The notes beneath the pieces are model-generated. The model made no database searches. It had not been told where the DNA came from and was given only the letters and a program-made list of their open reading frames with translations. A stretch of DNA of 64,000 nucleotides from Ulota crispa (lineage: Eukaryota > Streptophyta > Bryopsida > Orthotrichales > Orthotrichaceae): positions 1,800,501-1,864,500 of the forward strand of contig OY987251.1 of NCBI GenBank assembly GCA_963920765.1. Reading direction: 5' to 3'. The position numbers and the translations under genes are program-made. This document shows positions 1 to 12,679 of the stretch, piece after piece; position 1 is the first letter of the stretch; every line of letters begins with the position of its first letter.

Positions 1-438
1 ATGAAAATCAAATTATAGACATGTATTATGTGCTAATGTGATATTTTCTATCCAATATGTGGATGAATGTTGAAAATTGGAGCACCATTATAGCATTTTA
101 AATTGCCACTTTAACACTTCTTAGAAAATGAAAAAAAAAAAAAAAAAAAACCCTGGTGGATTCCTCTACAAGACACTTTAAATGATTGAGTCCCAAAATT
201 TAAAATTTCAAAGGTAGCATGTACTAACTCTAAATATCTGCACTAATCAGTTTTGAGTGGGTCTAGCTACGCAAAGGCTCATAGTTCTCCAATTTGTGGA
301 TCTTTGGACACCACAAGAGTAGAAGTTACAGCCACCCATACTTGAGAGGGTTCATCACAGAAAATTACAGAATTGTTTTTTATTTGGTGTCACAAATTAC
401 TTGAATCTTTCATTTGTGATACGAGCATATTGTCACAA

Positions 439-959
439 GGGAATTGATATGCGTACCACACCTTCTTGACTATCCCACCACACCTTCTTGACTATCCCAC
501 CACACCTTCTTGACTATCCCACCACACCTTCTTGACTATCCCACCACACCTTCTTGACTATCCCACCACACCTTCTTGACTATCCCACCACACCCTGGGG
601 TAAATTTTAGATTTCTACCATCAAAAAGCTGAATTTGAGAATTTGGAATTCAGATTTGGACTCAGAGACCTGAATTTTATCTAAAATCACAAAAAAAAAG
701 TTCTAATTAAACAACATCCAATGAAAAAACTTATCTTGAAGAAAAGTATAATTTTGCTTTTGTTGATAAAAAACATAAGCTTTTTCATTGGGTGTTGTTC
801 AATTACAACATTTTTTTAATGATTCTAGATAAAATCCAAGTCTCAAAGTCCAAATCTGAATTCCAAATTCTCAAATTCAGCTTTTTGATGGTAAAAATCT
901 AAAATTTACCCCGGGTGTGGTGGGATAGTCAAGTAGGTGTGGTACGCATATCAATTCCC
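439..959. mobile_element. Mutator-like MITE, copy 1, perfect 9-bp TSD
   Basis: Terminal inverted repeats begin GGGAATTGATATGCGTACC on both ends, and a perfect 9-bp direct repeat TTGTCACAA flanks the element (430-438 and 960-968). The inner arms are also inverted repeats, for example AGATTTCTACCATC near 610 and its complement near 890, so the element is a long foldback with no coding capacity. A 9-bp duplication and long TIRs are characteristic of Mutator (MULE) non-autonomous elements. Two further copies lie at 1,446 and 25,627. Confidence 0.85.
455..600. repeat. 22-bp minisatellite, six copies, inside the left TIR of the MULE MITE
   Basis: The unit ACCACACCTTCTTGACTATC plus CC is repeated six times without a mismatch (455-586), then a partial unit. 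The right arm of the same element holds only one version of the unit, so the array grew after or during mobility of this copy. Confidence 0.95.
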
Positions 960-1445
960 TTGTCACAAAGGAATCTTATAAACATGCATTTATTGGATTT
1001 TCTCTAGGCTTATAAAATTAAATGATCTTGTTACTTGTATTAAAATCCTTTAAAGTATAATATCTAAAAAAATATTTTAAAAATAATCAACTCAATATAG
1101 AAGACAATTGCCTTTCAAAAGTCTCATAATCACAAGTTCATCTATATGTACTATACAGCAAGAAGCTTCAGAAAATTAAATATTTATTATGACATGGCTC
1201 AAAATCCAAAGTACAAATATATATAATCAACCATGGTTATTAGAGGTTAATTGACACTATTCATCATATGAAATATCTTCTTATTTTATGATTTTTGTAA
1301 AATTTGTAGTTAAATGAAAATTTAAAAAAGATATACAAAACTTTCATGTTGATTCCAAAAACAATAAATATATATGTACAAGTTTAATGCTTGTTTATTT
1401 CTATAATTGTTTTAAAATTCAATAGAGTGAATACATTTTAGTTTA

Positions 1446-1840
1446 GTGAATTGATATGTGTACCACACCCTTTGAAGTATTGTACTGCACCCCTTGGATG
1501 AATTTTAGATAACTACCATCAAAAAGCTGAAGTTGAGAATTTGGAATTTAGATTTGGACTTGGAGATCTTGATTTAGTCTAAAATCATGAAAAGATTCTA
1601 ATTGAACAACACCCAATGAAAAAGCTTATCTTTTTTTATAAACAAAAATAAAAGTAATACTTTTCCCCAAGCTAAATTTTATCATTGAGTGTTGTTCAAT
1701 TACAACTTTTTTTTTATGGTTCTAGGCAAAACCAAGGTCTTTAAGTCCAAATATGATTTCCAAATTCTCAAATTCAACTATTCGATGGTACAGATCTGAA
1801 ATTCACCCCAGGGTGTGCTACAGTACACATATCAATTCCC
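1446..1840. mobile_element. Mutator-like MITE, copy 2, perfect 9-bp TSD
   Basis: Same family as the element at 439. The ends read GTGAATTGATATGTGTACC and the complement of GGGAATTGATATGTG, flanked by TTTAGTTTA on both sides (1,437-1,445 and 1,841-1,849). It is shorter than copy 1 because it lacks the 22-bp array. Confidence 0.85.
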
Positions 1841-1849
1841 TTTAGTTTA

Positions 1850-2699
1850 TTAACCATTTTAAATAGCTAGTATTACCGGTATATCAGATTAGCTTCACAA
1901 TATGATCTTTTATATTTAACACAATTTGTTGATACTTTTTTTTCCCTTTTAGTTAGTTCAGAAAACCAGACATTCCGGAATTTGGATCATACGAACTAAA
2001 CTTATAAATTTATACAAGAATCTATTCATTTTCATTTTTAGCTTTACACAAAATTTTGTAAAAGCATTGAACGCTCAATGGACATTTGAAATAAAATCAT
2101 GATCTCACCTGAATATTTGAATTTAAATTGGTCATAGTGAGTATAATTGACACTGCTATTCTGGTCAAATTATCTTTTAGATTTGAGAAAAAGAATCTTC
2201 TGAGAAAAATCATTCTTGTATAAAATCATAGTTCACCACAAGAATGTTGGTTATTTTTTTAATCGACTTGAAGAATGTCAAATAAATTTAAGTTGAGCAT
2301 ACCCTGTGAAGTCTAACGTATAGACTCTCTCAACAACTATCTTATTGAATTCATAAAGTAAGAGTTTCTGACCTTACATCTAAAAATATCCTTCAGATTT
2401 GTGTATACTATGCAAACTCGATCTTAGAATGGTTTAAAAGGGTTGCTAAACATGATTTGTACTTAATGTTATATTTGGATATGCTATTAAATAAAACCAA
2501 AACGTATTTCTCCATATCACAAAAGATCTCTTGTAAAAACACCCATTCATGTTGTTTCCACCGAAAACGATTTTTACTAAACTATATTATGTTATGGTCA
2601 ATCTATACTAAGGCTTCATTGTATGGTAGAAAGTAATACAAGCGTTAATTTTATTAGTGGAATGGAAAACCATTGTTGAGATGTCTGAGAAGAACAAAC
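1850..2699. other. No gene recognised; downstream intron of CFAP57-like gene
   Basis: AT-rich sequence following the 3'-most exon seen (minus strand). Later coiled-coil exons of the gene could be short and hidden here or lie outside the window; none could be supported. Confidence 0.4.
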
Positions 2700-2954
2700 C
2701 TTTGTTTCAAAATAGTCTTCCATTTCTTTCAAATTTAGAGCTTGTTGATCCGTAAGACTTTGAAGTGTTGCTTCTTTATCACTCTCAGCCATTTGAATTC
2801 GTTCTTCAAATTTTTGTGCTTTAGAGTGACGTTCATCTTGTATTTTGTTAATTTGTTGTTTTTTATTCTTAATGAGAAGATTTCTATTCTTATTTTGATC
2901 TTGTTCTTGTCGAGTTATTTCTTGATGTTCCAACGTCCACTTCATATTTAGATC
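2700..2954 (-). CDS. CFAP57: CFAP57/WDR65-like, coiled-coil exon
   Basis: An 85-codon open exon rich in K, E and Q with heptad spacing, ending in a segment (KEMEDYFETK) that resembles the EELTEFYEARL coiled-coil stretch of animal CFAP57. The acceptor is TTTTTAG at 2,955-2,956, and the donor is AAAG followed by GTTTGT at 2,699. It starts in phase 0, matching the phase-0 end of the exon at 30,590. The distance from the NDY..LR motif of that exon to the DYFETK motif is about 109 residues, against roughly 120 in animal CFAP57 as recalled, so the two exons are probably adjacent despite 27.6 kb of intron. CFAP57 is an axonemal inner-arm-dynein-associated protein. The rest of the C-terminal coiled coil is not visible. 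Confidence 0.65.
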
Positions 2955-4623
2955 CTAAAAATAAAACAACATGCTAAGACTTGATGTCGTATAATGGTAG
3001 AATTCATGCACTTTAATTATTATTTTTAAACTGTTTTAAACTTCAAATGGTAAGAAATATCTCAAAGACAGAAAATAAAACAATATTTAAGTTTGGAATT
3101 ATTATTGCATCTTGTGTCATGATATTATGAAACTTATTATAAGGTTTCTTTCAGGTCCAATTTTTCAAATGAACATGTGTTGATTTAAGAATCATTGTGA
3201 TGTTTACAAATTACTCTTGGAGATATAATGTTTTAGAACAAAAATTGGTAACTAGTATTACATTCTAGAGTCCTGGACAGAAAGTCCTAGTCCTTTTTTA
3301 AAATAATTTTCACACAATCAATACTTTACCAAATCTAAAACTAATTACATATTTAAAAATCTTAGAAATAGGAGTACATTTTGTTAAAGTTTGACATAAA
3401 TCTAATTAGGAGAAGTATTAGAAAAAAAAAACAATTGAAGAAAAAATCACATTATGATTTAAATGCTTTTAAAATCACTACAACTTTGTCAACAATTAAT
3501 CACCAACATATTCTCAACCTATTCTCAATGTACAACAAGCTTGTGGTTGTTGAGACAATTCCAAGTTTTGAAAGGTGGTTTAAAGTCACAAAGACGTTGA
3601 AAATGTAGATAAAAGTGGATAAAAATGGCATACTTATCTGTGTAAAATCACATTTGACATGGATTAAAAGCATGAAATAAGAATGATACACTTTCCAAAT
3701 TTTGATACATTTTGTCCCCTTGAGCTAGCTTTTCAAATATGTAATCACTTTTGAATTTGATGAAAAACTGAATGTGTGGAAGGGGTTTTAAAAAAGACTA
3801 CGACTTAATGTCCAAGACTCTATCTATCTTCTATCTATCTATATAAAAAAATGCCCACTTTTCTTTTGTATTTTTTGTGTGTTTGTGTGTCTGGTTTGAT
3901 AATTAGTGATTGGTTGAGGGCCAAGGGGCAAGGTGAAAGGACAATGACATGGGTGTTGGGTGTGAAAGGACATCTTTTGATAAAATCTTTTGAACAATTT
4001 TCTTATTTGAATTTGAATTTTAAATTTAATGGGTGGAGAGGGTGACCAAAAGACATTTTAACTTTGAATTTTTAATTCAATAAAACCTAAATGAATATTT
4101 TAAATTTAAATTTGAAACTCTTCACTTGAAATTCAAATTCAATGGGTAAGGGAGGCGGATGAAAGCATAGTTTTGTGGGTTTTTAAATTCAAATGGATCT
4201 CATTAAATAATTTTTAACTTGAATCAAGAAGTTAAAATTTTTTTCCACCCTCATTATGAATAGCATATATTTTTTTACTAAGTAAATTCAAATCATTATT
4301 AGAATCTGCTGAATTTTTTAAATAAATATTACTATGATGATTATTTAGTTGATTTTATTTGCTTTAATTTGTTTTTAAAGCTAAATGGGGATACAAGTTT
4401 ATTTAGCTATGCTAAATGGAGTTACAAATTCATTTAGCTAGCTATGCTAAATGGTGTCACTAGATTTAAATTGAATATTTGAATGGGCAACATATTTGTT
4501 TGTGTTTTCTGTATGGGGCCAACTCCCTCTTTAATAGATTCCCTCATTCTCTATTCTCTGAATCTTGGCCCCCACTTAAAATCTCACCACTATTCATTTA
4601 CCTTTGCTAAATTACACCACCAC

Positions 4624-4666
4624 GATAGACGAGTCTTGAGACCATTTTGCGGTAGCAAAATGGGAT
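4624..4666. repeat. Conserved hairpin, copy with decayed 3' arm
   Basis: Core CCATTTTGC-GGTA-GCAAAATGG, preceded by GATAGACGAGTCTTGA. The matching outer 3' arm is lost here. Confidence 0.7.
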
Positions 4667-5113
4667 TGTGACTGGAAGAATTGTGGAGGGACATAAATGC
4701 ATTGACCGATATGGAATATAAAAAAATGCAAATTTGGTGCCAGAAGGCCAAAAAAAAACTTTGGTGTACAGTACCCTAAAGAAAGTCTATGTACTCCCTC
4801 TTCTAGCATTCAAAGGAAGTCTATGTAATGTATGATATAATGGGCATTTCATTCTCATATTGTCATTCTCATATTGTTGGTGTTTGACCCTCATGCAATC
4901 CCAATCAAGTATACCAAACTCTAGCTACTAAAAATCAAAATCCTATTTTTGGTGAATTATTTTTATTAAAATTCTTGGTTTTAAATAACAACTAACTAAA
5001 AAACAATTGTGATGAATTTTTGAAATTTAATTGCACAAATACGTAGGAAACATCCATATGCACAACTCTCTTTTTATCAAACATCATCAAAAAAATTCAA
5101 AATTTCTTCTATA

Positions 5114-5689
5114 GGACTAAAGGACCATTGTCCGTACGAGGGACAAATGGGATTTTGGGCATGTACCTATGGCTAAACTACTTTGCGTGATTTTTTGGAA
5201 CTTTTATTGAAGGTGAGGAAGTCAAAGATCTACGTGGGAGTGTAACTTTTTCTTCATTCCAACATTTATTGAAGTAGTTAAAAATGAATTTTTGGAAAAT
5301 GCTGCTCCTTGGGTAGCCAAAATCTTCTTTAAATTTTCATTTTTTTCAAATAAAAATCTGAAATAGGTTCTTTAGACTTATATAGATGTGGGGAGCTTTG
5401 AATCATTCAATTTTGATAGATGAGATGAAAGTTATGAAAAGTTTTAGTTTGCCGGTAGGTTTGGTTTCAATCAAAGAAGTTTTTGGCTGCCCAAGGAGTA
5501 GCATTTTCCAGAAATTCACTTTTTACTTCTTCATTAAATGTCGGAACAAAGAAAAAGTTACATTCCCATGTAGATCTTTGAATTCCTTACCTTCAATAAA
5601 AGTTTTAGTAAATCACGCAAAGTAGTTTGGCCATAGGTGCATGCCCAAAATCCCATTTGTCCCCCAAAAGGGCCTTCGGTCCTTTGGGG
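5114..5689. mobile_element. TTAA-family element, foldback form
   Basis: The ends read CTAAAGGACC on the left and GGTCCTTTGGGG followed by TTAA (5,690-5,693) on the right. The left TTAA has decayed. Arms of about 190 bp are inverted copies of each other: GGACAAATGGGATTTTGGGC at 5,141 is repeated as its complement near 5,650. The arms carry the same sequence as one end of the element at 7,242. No coding potential. Confidence 0.65.
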
Positions 5690-7241
5690 TTAAATTTAGT
5701 TGTGCCTCATTGGATGTAATTTAATTTAATTTAAAAATTTTGAATTTATTTGTACTAAATCAAATTTAAATGATCATCACAATTTGTTCAAATTAGTAGA
5801 AAAAACATATCAGAATCATCTAATTTGATTAATTAATTTTCAAGTATTTGAGTTTAATTTGATACCAATATTTTTGAAAATTTAAATTTCTACTAAAAAG
5901 TACAAATTAACTCATATACGCATGCTAAATGGAAACACCACATTTACCTTTGCTATGCTAAATGGGAGTACCTCCTTTCTTAATATATTTTGCTCGTTTT
6001 CTATTTTTCAAATACAAATTTAATACTGTGCAACCCTGATACCACAAAATGGGATTAGGACTTGTCTATCCTTATGAAAAAAATACCCACTTTTCATGGT
6101 GTATTTTTTGTTTGTGTGTATGTCAATTTGATAATTAGTGATTAGCTAAGGGCCAAGAGGCATTAAAGAGACAAAAAGACACTTTCAATGAACATTATTG
6201 GATAGCTCTTAATTTGTACTCCGTAATTTAAATTGAATACAAAAGGGTGGGGAGGGATACAAAAAGACAATTTAAATGAACCCCTTTGAATGTTTTTTTA
6301 ATTTAAATCTGAAATTTAAAATTTGAAGAGGTATAAATTGACATGAAAAGACATATTTCATGAGCCCCGTTAGATAAATATGAATATGAGTTTGAAATTC
6401 AAATTCAAACAATAAGGAGGTAAATGAAAGGGCATGTTTGTATTTATTTAAAATTTAAAGTGCTTCATTGGACATTTTTTAATTTGATTCTAACAAGAAC
6501 CAAGTTTCTTTGTGCTCTTTTATGAATGACATGTGTTTTATGCTATTGAATTAAATTCAAATGATCATCAAAATTTGCTAATTTAAAAAAAAGATATATT
6601 AGAACTATCCAATTTGTTTTATTTAAATTCAACTATTTGATTTAATTTAATACCAATCTTTTTTGAAAAACAAACTAAAAATTTCAAATTAAATTTCTAC
6701 AAAAAAATGCTTAATGGAGCCGCCAACTCATCTTCCAATGCTAAATGGAAACACAACATTTACCTTTATAGTTACCTTTGCTATGCTAAATGGGGCTATA
6801 ACCCGCCACCATGATAGACGAGTCTTGAGACCATTTTGCGTGCCCACTTTTCCTTTGTATTTTGTGTGTGTGTGTGTGTTTAACTTGATAATTAGTGATT
6901 GGCCGAGGGCCAAGGGGCAAAGTGGAAGGACAATGACATGGGTGTTGGGTGTGGAAGGGCATATATTGTGGAAACCATTGAAAACTTTCTACCTTAAAAT
7001 TTGAAATTCTAAGAAGGGAGGTGAAGAGGCAAATTGATTTGAAATTGAAATTCAGAAATTAAAATTCAAACAATAAGGAGGTAAATGAAAGGATACTTTT
7101 GAAAATTTAACCCCTAAGAGTTCAATTGACTATTTTCTGGTTGTTGCCCTTTTTTTTCGGGCTGCTTGAGACAAAAAAAGCTTTTTTTCAAAATATAATT
7201 TTTTGTTTGTAATAGAAAATCAAGTCTACTTTCCAACTTAA

Positions 7242-8163
7242 CCTCTAAAGGACCATTGTCAGTTTGGCTGACATTTGTGATTTTGGACATGTACCTATGG
7301 CTAAACTACTTTGTGTAATTTTCTAAAACTTATATTGAAGGTAAGGAATTCAAAGATCTACGTGGGCACGTAACTTTTTTTCATTTTGACATTTATTGAA
7401 GAAGTTATGCATGAAAATCTAGAAAATGCTGCTCCCTAGGCAGCCATAAACCTCTTTAAAATTTTCATTTTTTTCAAATAAAAATCTGAAATTGGTTCTT
7501 TAGACTTATATAGACGTGGGGAGCTTTGAATCATTCAATTCTAATAGATGAGACAAAAGTTATGACAAGTTTCTCTTTGCGGGCAGTTCTAGATTCTCTA
7601 CTCTAAAATAAACTTTGAAGTCCTTTATTTTACTCAATTTTCATTATTTTAGAATAAAAACAAAACCAAAGGATGTAGATTGTTTATCACAACATTATCA
7701 CTGTTGGAATTTGCACTTTTCATTTTAATAATTAAATTCTTAACAATTTAGTGTTTTGACTCATTCTCTACTTCTTTTTATTTACTATTTTTTCCCCATG
7801 TGTTGTATAGTTTCAATTGATTTGAAAATTCCCTCACACATACCTAACTTGGTCCCCTACATGAATAAAATAAAGCACAACTTTGCATAGAGTAATTATT
7901 TTGCTCTAAGAGTGGTCAAAGTCTTCTGAAGTTTCTGGTCAGCAAGAAAAAAATGCTATTTTCCCCACTTTGGAAGTAAATTTCTTACTCAATCTTTTCT
8001 GGATTGAGCTCATTTTTTTACCACAAGTACCTCTCATAGTCCACTATAAGATTTTATGGTTGGATTTTCTTTTAAATTATTTTTTCCTACCATTCCACTT
8101 GCTCCCCCATAAGTGGTATTTTTCTGCGTTTTTCACAGAAAAAATGGCTTGGTCCTTTAGCGG
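7242..8163. mobile_element. TTAA-flanked inverted-repeat element (GGACC subfamily)
   Basis: Perfect TTAA lies on both sides (7,238-7,241 and 8,164-8,167). The terminal repeats are CCTCTAAAGGACCA on the left and, read inward, CCGCTAAAGGACCA on the right. The 922-bp interior has no transposase. Insertion at TTAA with CCC-rich termini is the piggyBac signature; Sola3 elements also duplicate TTAA. It is therefore classed only as a TTAA-targeting MITE. Confidence 0.7.
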
Positions 8164-9050
8164 TTAACTTGAATCATGTCAATTCAAGTTAAACTCCACC
8201 AAGGAGAAATATTCAAAGACAAACACTTTAATATTTGCTAGTGTTGTAAAATTTACTATTTTAGAAAACTAATGATGTTCTCTCCTTTCAAAAGATTGCA
8301 TTTTTGAAGTTCAAGATAGAATGTCAATTTTTAACCAATCACACCAATCTTTGAAATCTATGAGTAAAATTTGTAAATTTGGTGAATATTAAATGGTGAA
8401 TGCTTCTAAATTCATTACATAAAAATCCAAAACTTTGTTTGAGTGTTTGGCTGTATAGATTATTACTAAACATTATGATTCTTATTTTCTCTTTTGAAGC
8501 AAACTTCATCAAAGGTACAAAAGTACCATTTTATAACACATCTATGTTTTGCCCTTACCCCCTTGGACCTTTAGGGGTTAAATTTCTACTAAAATTTTCA
8601 AATTAACTCATTTACCTATGCTAAATGGAAACACCACATTTATCTTTGCTATGCTAAATGAGACTACCTCCTTTCTATTTTTCAAATACAAATTTAATAC
8701 CGTTCCAAGCTTGACAAATGAGCCATGAGACATGCTCACTCTTCTTTTGTATTTTGTGTGTCTGTGTGTGTCCGTGTGTGTGTCTAGTTTGATAATTGGT
8801 GATTGGCCGAGGCCCAAGGGGCAAGGTGAAAGTACAATGACATGGGTGTTGGGTGTGGATGGGCATCTTTTGTGGGAAACCATTGAACACTTCCTACCTT
8901 GAAATTTGAAATTTGAAATTCAAACAAAAGGCATAAAAAGGGAGCTGAAGAGGCAAATTGATTTGAAATAAAAAGAAATATAAATTCAAACATTAAGGAG
9001 GTAAATGAAAGGGCATGTTTTTATTTGTTCAAACTTAAATGCGCCTCATT

Positions 9051-9052
<2 letters not shown>

Positions 9053-9080
<28 letters not shown>
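9053..9080. repeat. (AT)n microsatellite
   Basis: Uninterrupted AT dinucleotides within the 3.8-14.6 kb repeat domain. Confidence 0.9.
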
Positions 9081-9086
<6 letters not shown>

Positions 9087-9415
9087 TGAACTCCTTTGTA
9101 CTCTTTTTTGAATGGCATATATTTCTTTTTACTAAATTAGATTAAAATGATCATCACAATTTGCTCAAACTATTAGAAAAAATATATTAGAATTATCCAA
9201 TTTTGTTTGTTTATTTTCAAATATTTAAGTTTAATTTACAACCAATCTTTTTGAATATTTAAGTTTCTACTAAAAAATACAAATTAACTCATATACCTAT
9301 ACTAAATGGAAACGCCACATTACCTTTGCTATGCTAAATGGGACTACCTCCTTTTTTAATATATTTCCCTCCTTTTCTATTTTTCCAAATACAAATTTTA
9401 TATTGTTCCAACCTT

Positions 9416-9473
9416 CATAGACAAGTCATGAGACCATTTTGCTATATCAAAATGGGATCAAGACTTGTCTATC
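9416..9473. repeat. Conserved ~58-bp hairpin
   Basis: Outer arms ATAGACAAGTCATGA and TCAAGACTTGTCTAT enclose inner arms CCATTTTG and CAAAATGG. The loop differs from other copies (CTATAT) while the arms are kept. Confidence 0.75.
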
Positions 9474-10543
9474 CTTATATCATAAAAGAATGCCCACTTT
9501 TCCTTTGTATTTTTTGTGTGTATGTTTTGTGTGTCTGTGAGTTTGATAATTAGTGATTGGCCAAGGGCCAATGGGCAAGGTGGGCATGAGTGTGGAAGGG
9601 CATCTTTTGTGGAAACCATTGAATACTTCCTACCTTAAAGAAATTCAATTACAAGGGGTAAAAAGGGAGGTGAAGAGGCAAATTGATTTGAAATTAAAAA
9701 ATCAATGAACTCCATTGGATCCCATTTGATATTTTTCTTTAATATGAAATTGATGAAAGAGTGTGTTTGTGTTTATTTAAATTTAAAATTGCCTCATTGG
9801 ATTTTTTTTAATTTGTTAAAAAGAAAATTGAATTTCTTTGTGCTCTTTTTAGGAATGAAACATATTTCTTTTAATTAAATTAAATTCAAATGATCATCAT
9901 ACATTGCTCAATTTATTAGGAAATTTGTATTAGAATTCTTTAAATTCAGCTATTTAAATTGATTTAATGCCAATCTTTTTTTTTAATGAAATTTCTACTA
10001 AAAAATTCAAGTTGGATACCTACAAAAAAATGTTAAATGGGGCTACCAAGTAGTGAACATATTTTGTTCTAATTATCGCTTTTTTGCTACACCAAAATTG
10101 GTGTGGCTAATTTTTCTATAGTATTTTTTGAAAAAATGTAAAATACTTAGCCAACTTTTATACATGGGTTTGGAAGTAGGAGCTTGGTTTTCAAGGTTCC
10201 ACTTGATGCCGCCTCACCCTAGTGGTGCAATATTTTGATTTCTCATAAAACCATCATGTGATTTAGCTTTAATGAAAGGTTGAAAGCATCCAACTTACAT
10301 CTTTAAGAAAAATATAGCCATACTTGCTACTCAACCATTTGTTGGTTAGAAAAAAAGATAAAGCCACTTCATCCAAAATATTTTTTATGCTACCAACTCA
10401 TCTACCTATGCTATATGGAAACATTAGATTTACCTCTACTATGCTAAATGGGGCTAACTTCTTCTTTAATAAAATTTTCTCTTTTTTGTTTTTCAAAGTC
10501 CCTCAACTTGAATCCCTCAACTTGAATCCCACACCACCACAAT

Positions 10544-10597
10544 GAACAAGTATTGAGACCATTTTGCGATAGCAAAATGGTATCAAGACTTGTCTAT
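10544..10597. repeat. Conserved ~58-bp hairpin
   Basis: Inner arms CCATTTTGC and GCAAAATGG surround the loop GATA. The outer arms (ACAAGTATTGA and TCAAGACTTGT) have one mismatch. Confidence 0.75.
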
Positions 10598-11283
10598 CCT
10601 TATAAAAAAATGTCCACTTTGTGTAGTGTATTTTTTGTGTGTTTGTATGTGTGTTGTTGTCGGTTTGATAGTTAGTAATTGGCCAAGGGCTAAGGGGCAA
10701 GCTGAAAGGACAATGACATGGGTGTTGGGTGTGATAGAACATCCTTTGGTGAAACCCATTGAACACTTCTCACTTTAAAATTCAAAAGTCAAATAAAAGG
10801 GGTAAGAAGGGAAAGATAAAGAGGCAAATTGATTTGAAATTAAAATTAAAACAATAAGGAGGTAAATGAATGGGCATTTTTGTATTTTTTAAAATTTAAA
10901 TGTGCCTCACTGGATATTTTTTAGTTTAATTTAAAAATTTGGAATTTCTTTGTACTCTTTTTATGAATGGCATATATCTCTTTATACTAAATTAAATTCA
11001 AATGATCATCACAATTTGCTCAAATTATTAGAAAAAATAATATTAGAATTATCCACTTTAGTTTAGTAATTTTCCACTATTTGAGTTTAATTTGATACCA
11101 ATCTTTTTGAAAATTTAAGTTTCTTCTAAAAATTACAAATTAACTCATCTAACTATGCTAAATGGAAACACCACAATTACCTTTGCTATGCTAAATGGGA
11201 CTACCTCCTTTTTTAATATGTTTCTCTCCCTTTCTAATTTTCAAACACAAATTTGATATTGTTCCAACGAGTGTTCCAACAAT

Positions 11284-11337
11284 GATAGATGAGTCTTGAG
11301 ACCATTCTGCGGTAGCAAAATGAGATCAAAATTTGTA
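11284..11337. repeat. Conserved ~58-bp hairpin, diverged copy
   Basis: GATAGATGAGTCTTGA with the core CCATTCTGC-GGTA-GCAAAATGA. Several arm positions have mutated without compensation, so this copy is decaying. Confidence 0.65.
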
Positions 11338-11402
11338 TGTTCTATAAAAAAACTCAGGTCTGACTTGTCTATTAAGTTAATACTAGCGGACTTATCGGTT
11401 GC

Positions 11403-11545
11403 ACATGGGGGACATGGGTGCAAGGGGGACATGGGCACATGGGGCACATGGAGTACATGGAGCACATGGGGCACATGGAGTACATGGAGCACATGGGGCA
11501 CATGGAGCACATGGGGCACATGGGCGCATGGGGGGCATGTGATGG
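11403..11545. repeat. CATGGGGCACATGGAG-type minisatellite
   Basis: Tandem 9/15-bp variants of ACATGGGGCACATGGAGT. Both strands are open over the array and would encode W/T/S or H/V/P repeats, but these are by-products of the repeat and no gene is inferred. Similar ATGGG-rich arrays occur at 24,176 and, on the other strand, 32,617. Confidence 0.85.
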
Positions 11546-12327
11546 ATGGAAAGAAATTTAAAATTTATGCTCATGCTTGCATTTACCTTGGTAAATGGGT
11601 TTACAAGACTCATTTATTCTTATAAAAAATGCCCACTTTTCCTTTGTATTTTTTGTGTGTTTGTTTGTTGCTTTGATAATTGGTGGCTTGCCAAGGGCCA
11701 AGGGGCAAGGTGAAGGAGGGAGGAAAGGGGTGTTGGGAGGTGAAAAGACAATTTTCATGAAATCCTTTGAATAATTTCTATTTTTATAATTTGAAACTCT
11801 TCACTTGAAATTCAAATTCATGAGGTATGGAGGTAGATGCAAGGACATTTTGTATTCTTTTCAAATTAATATATCTCATTGAACACTTTTGAGTTTGAAT
11901 TCAAAAAAAATTAAACATTTTTTCTACCCTTCACTATTAATGGCTTATAAGTTTTTTACTATGTAGATTCAAATCATTATTAGAATGTACTGAAATTTTA
12001 AAAAAATATTACTGTTCTTATTATTTGATTCATTTTGTTTGATTTAAAATTTAAAATATATTAAATGGGGACACAAGTTCATTTAGCTATGCTAAATAGG
12101 ATTACTAATATAATAAGCTAGCTATGGTAAATGGAGCCACTAGATTTATGTAGAATAGGAATTACTACAATGTTAAATGGAAACATCACGTTTATCTCTG
12201 CTGTCTACCTATGCTAAATGGAAAATCACATCTCCCTTTGCTATGCTAAATGGAGCTACCTCCTTTTTTAATAAATTTTGCTCCTTTTTTTTTGTAAAAT
12301 CCCCCAACTTGAATCCCACACCATCAT

Positions 12328-12385
12328 GATAGATGAGTCTTGAGACCATTTTGCGGTAGCAAAATGGGATCAAGACTTGTCTATC
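12328..12385. repeat. Conserved ~58-bp hairpin, best copy
   Basis: GATAGATGAGTCTTGA, GA, CCATTTTGC, GGTA, GCAAAATGG, GA, TCAAGACTTGTCTATC. The outer and inner stems are complementary except for one position in the outer stem. Confidence 0.8.
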
Positions 12386-12679
12386 CTTATAAAAGAATGC
12401 CCACTTTTTAAAGTGAATTTTGTGTTTGTTTGTGTGTCTAGTTTGATAATTAGAGATTGGCTGAGGGCAAATGGACATTAATTTGCATTTAGGAAATGAA
12501 AAAACATTCTCAATGAGCCTTATTGGATAGCTCTTAATTTGTATTTTTAGTTCAATACAAAGGAGTGGAGAGGTAGACAAAAAGACCAATTAAATGAACC
12601 CATTTTGAATATTTTTTAAATTCAAATATGAAATTTAGAATTGGAAGAGGTATAGATTGACATGAAAAGAAACATTTAA

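Noticed and set aside
455-600. CRISPR-like array
   Set aside because: The 22-bp units are directly adjacent with no spacers, and the context is a eukaryotic MITE.
11241-11625. Overlapping open frames encoding WST/GTW or HVL/PHV repeats
   Set aside because: They exist only because the minisatellite unit is a multiple of three and has no stops. No start context, splice signal or family supports a gene.
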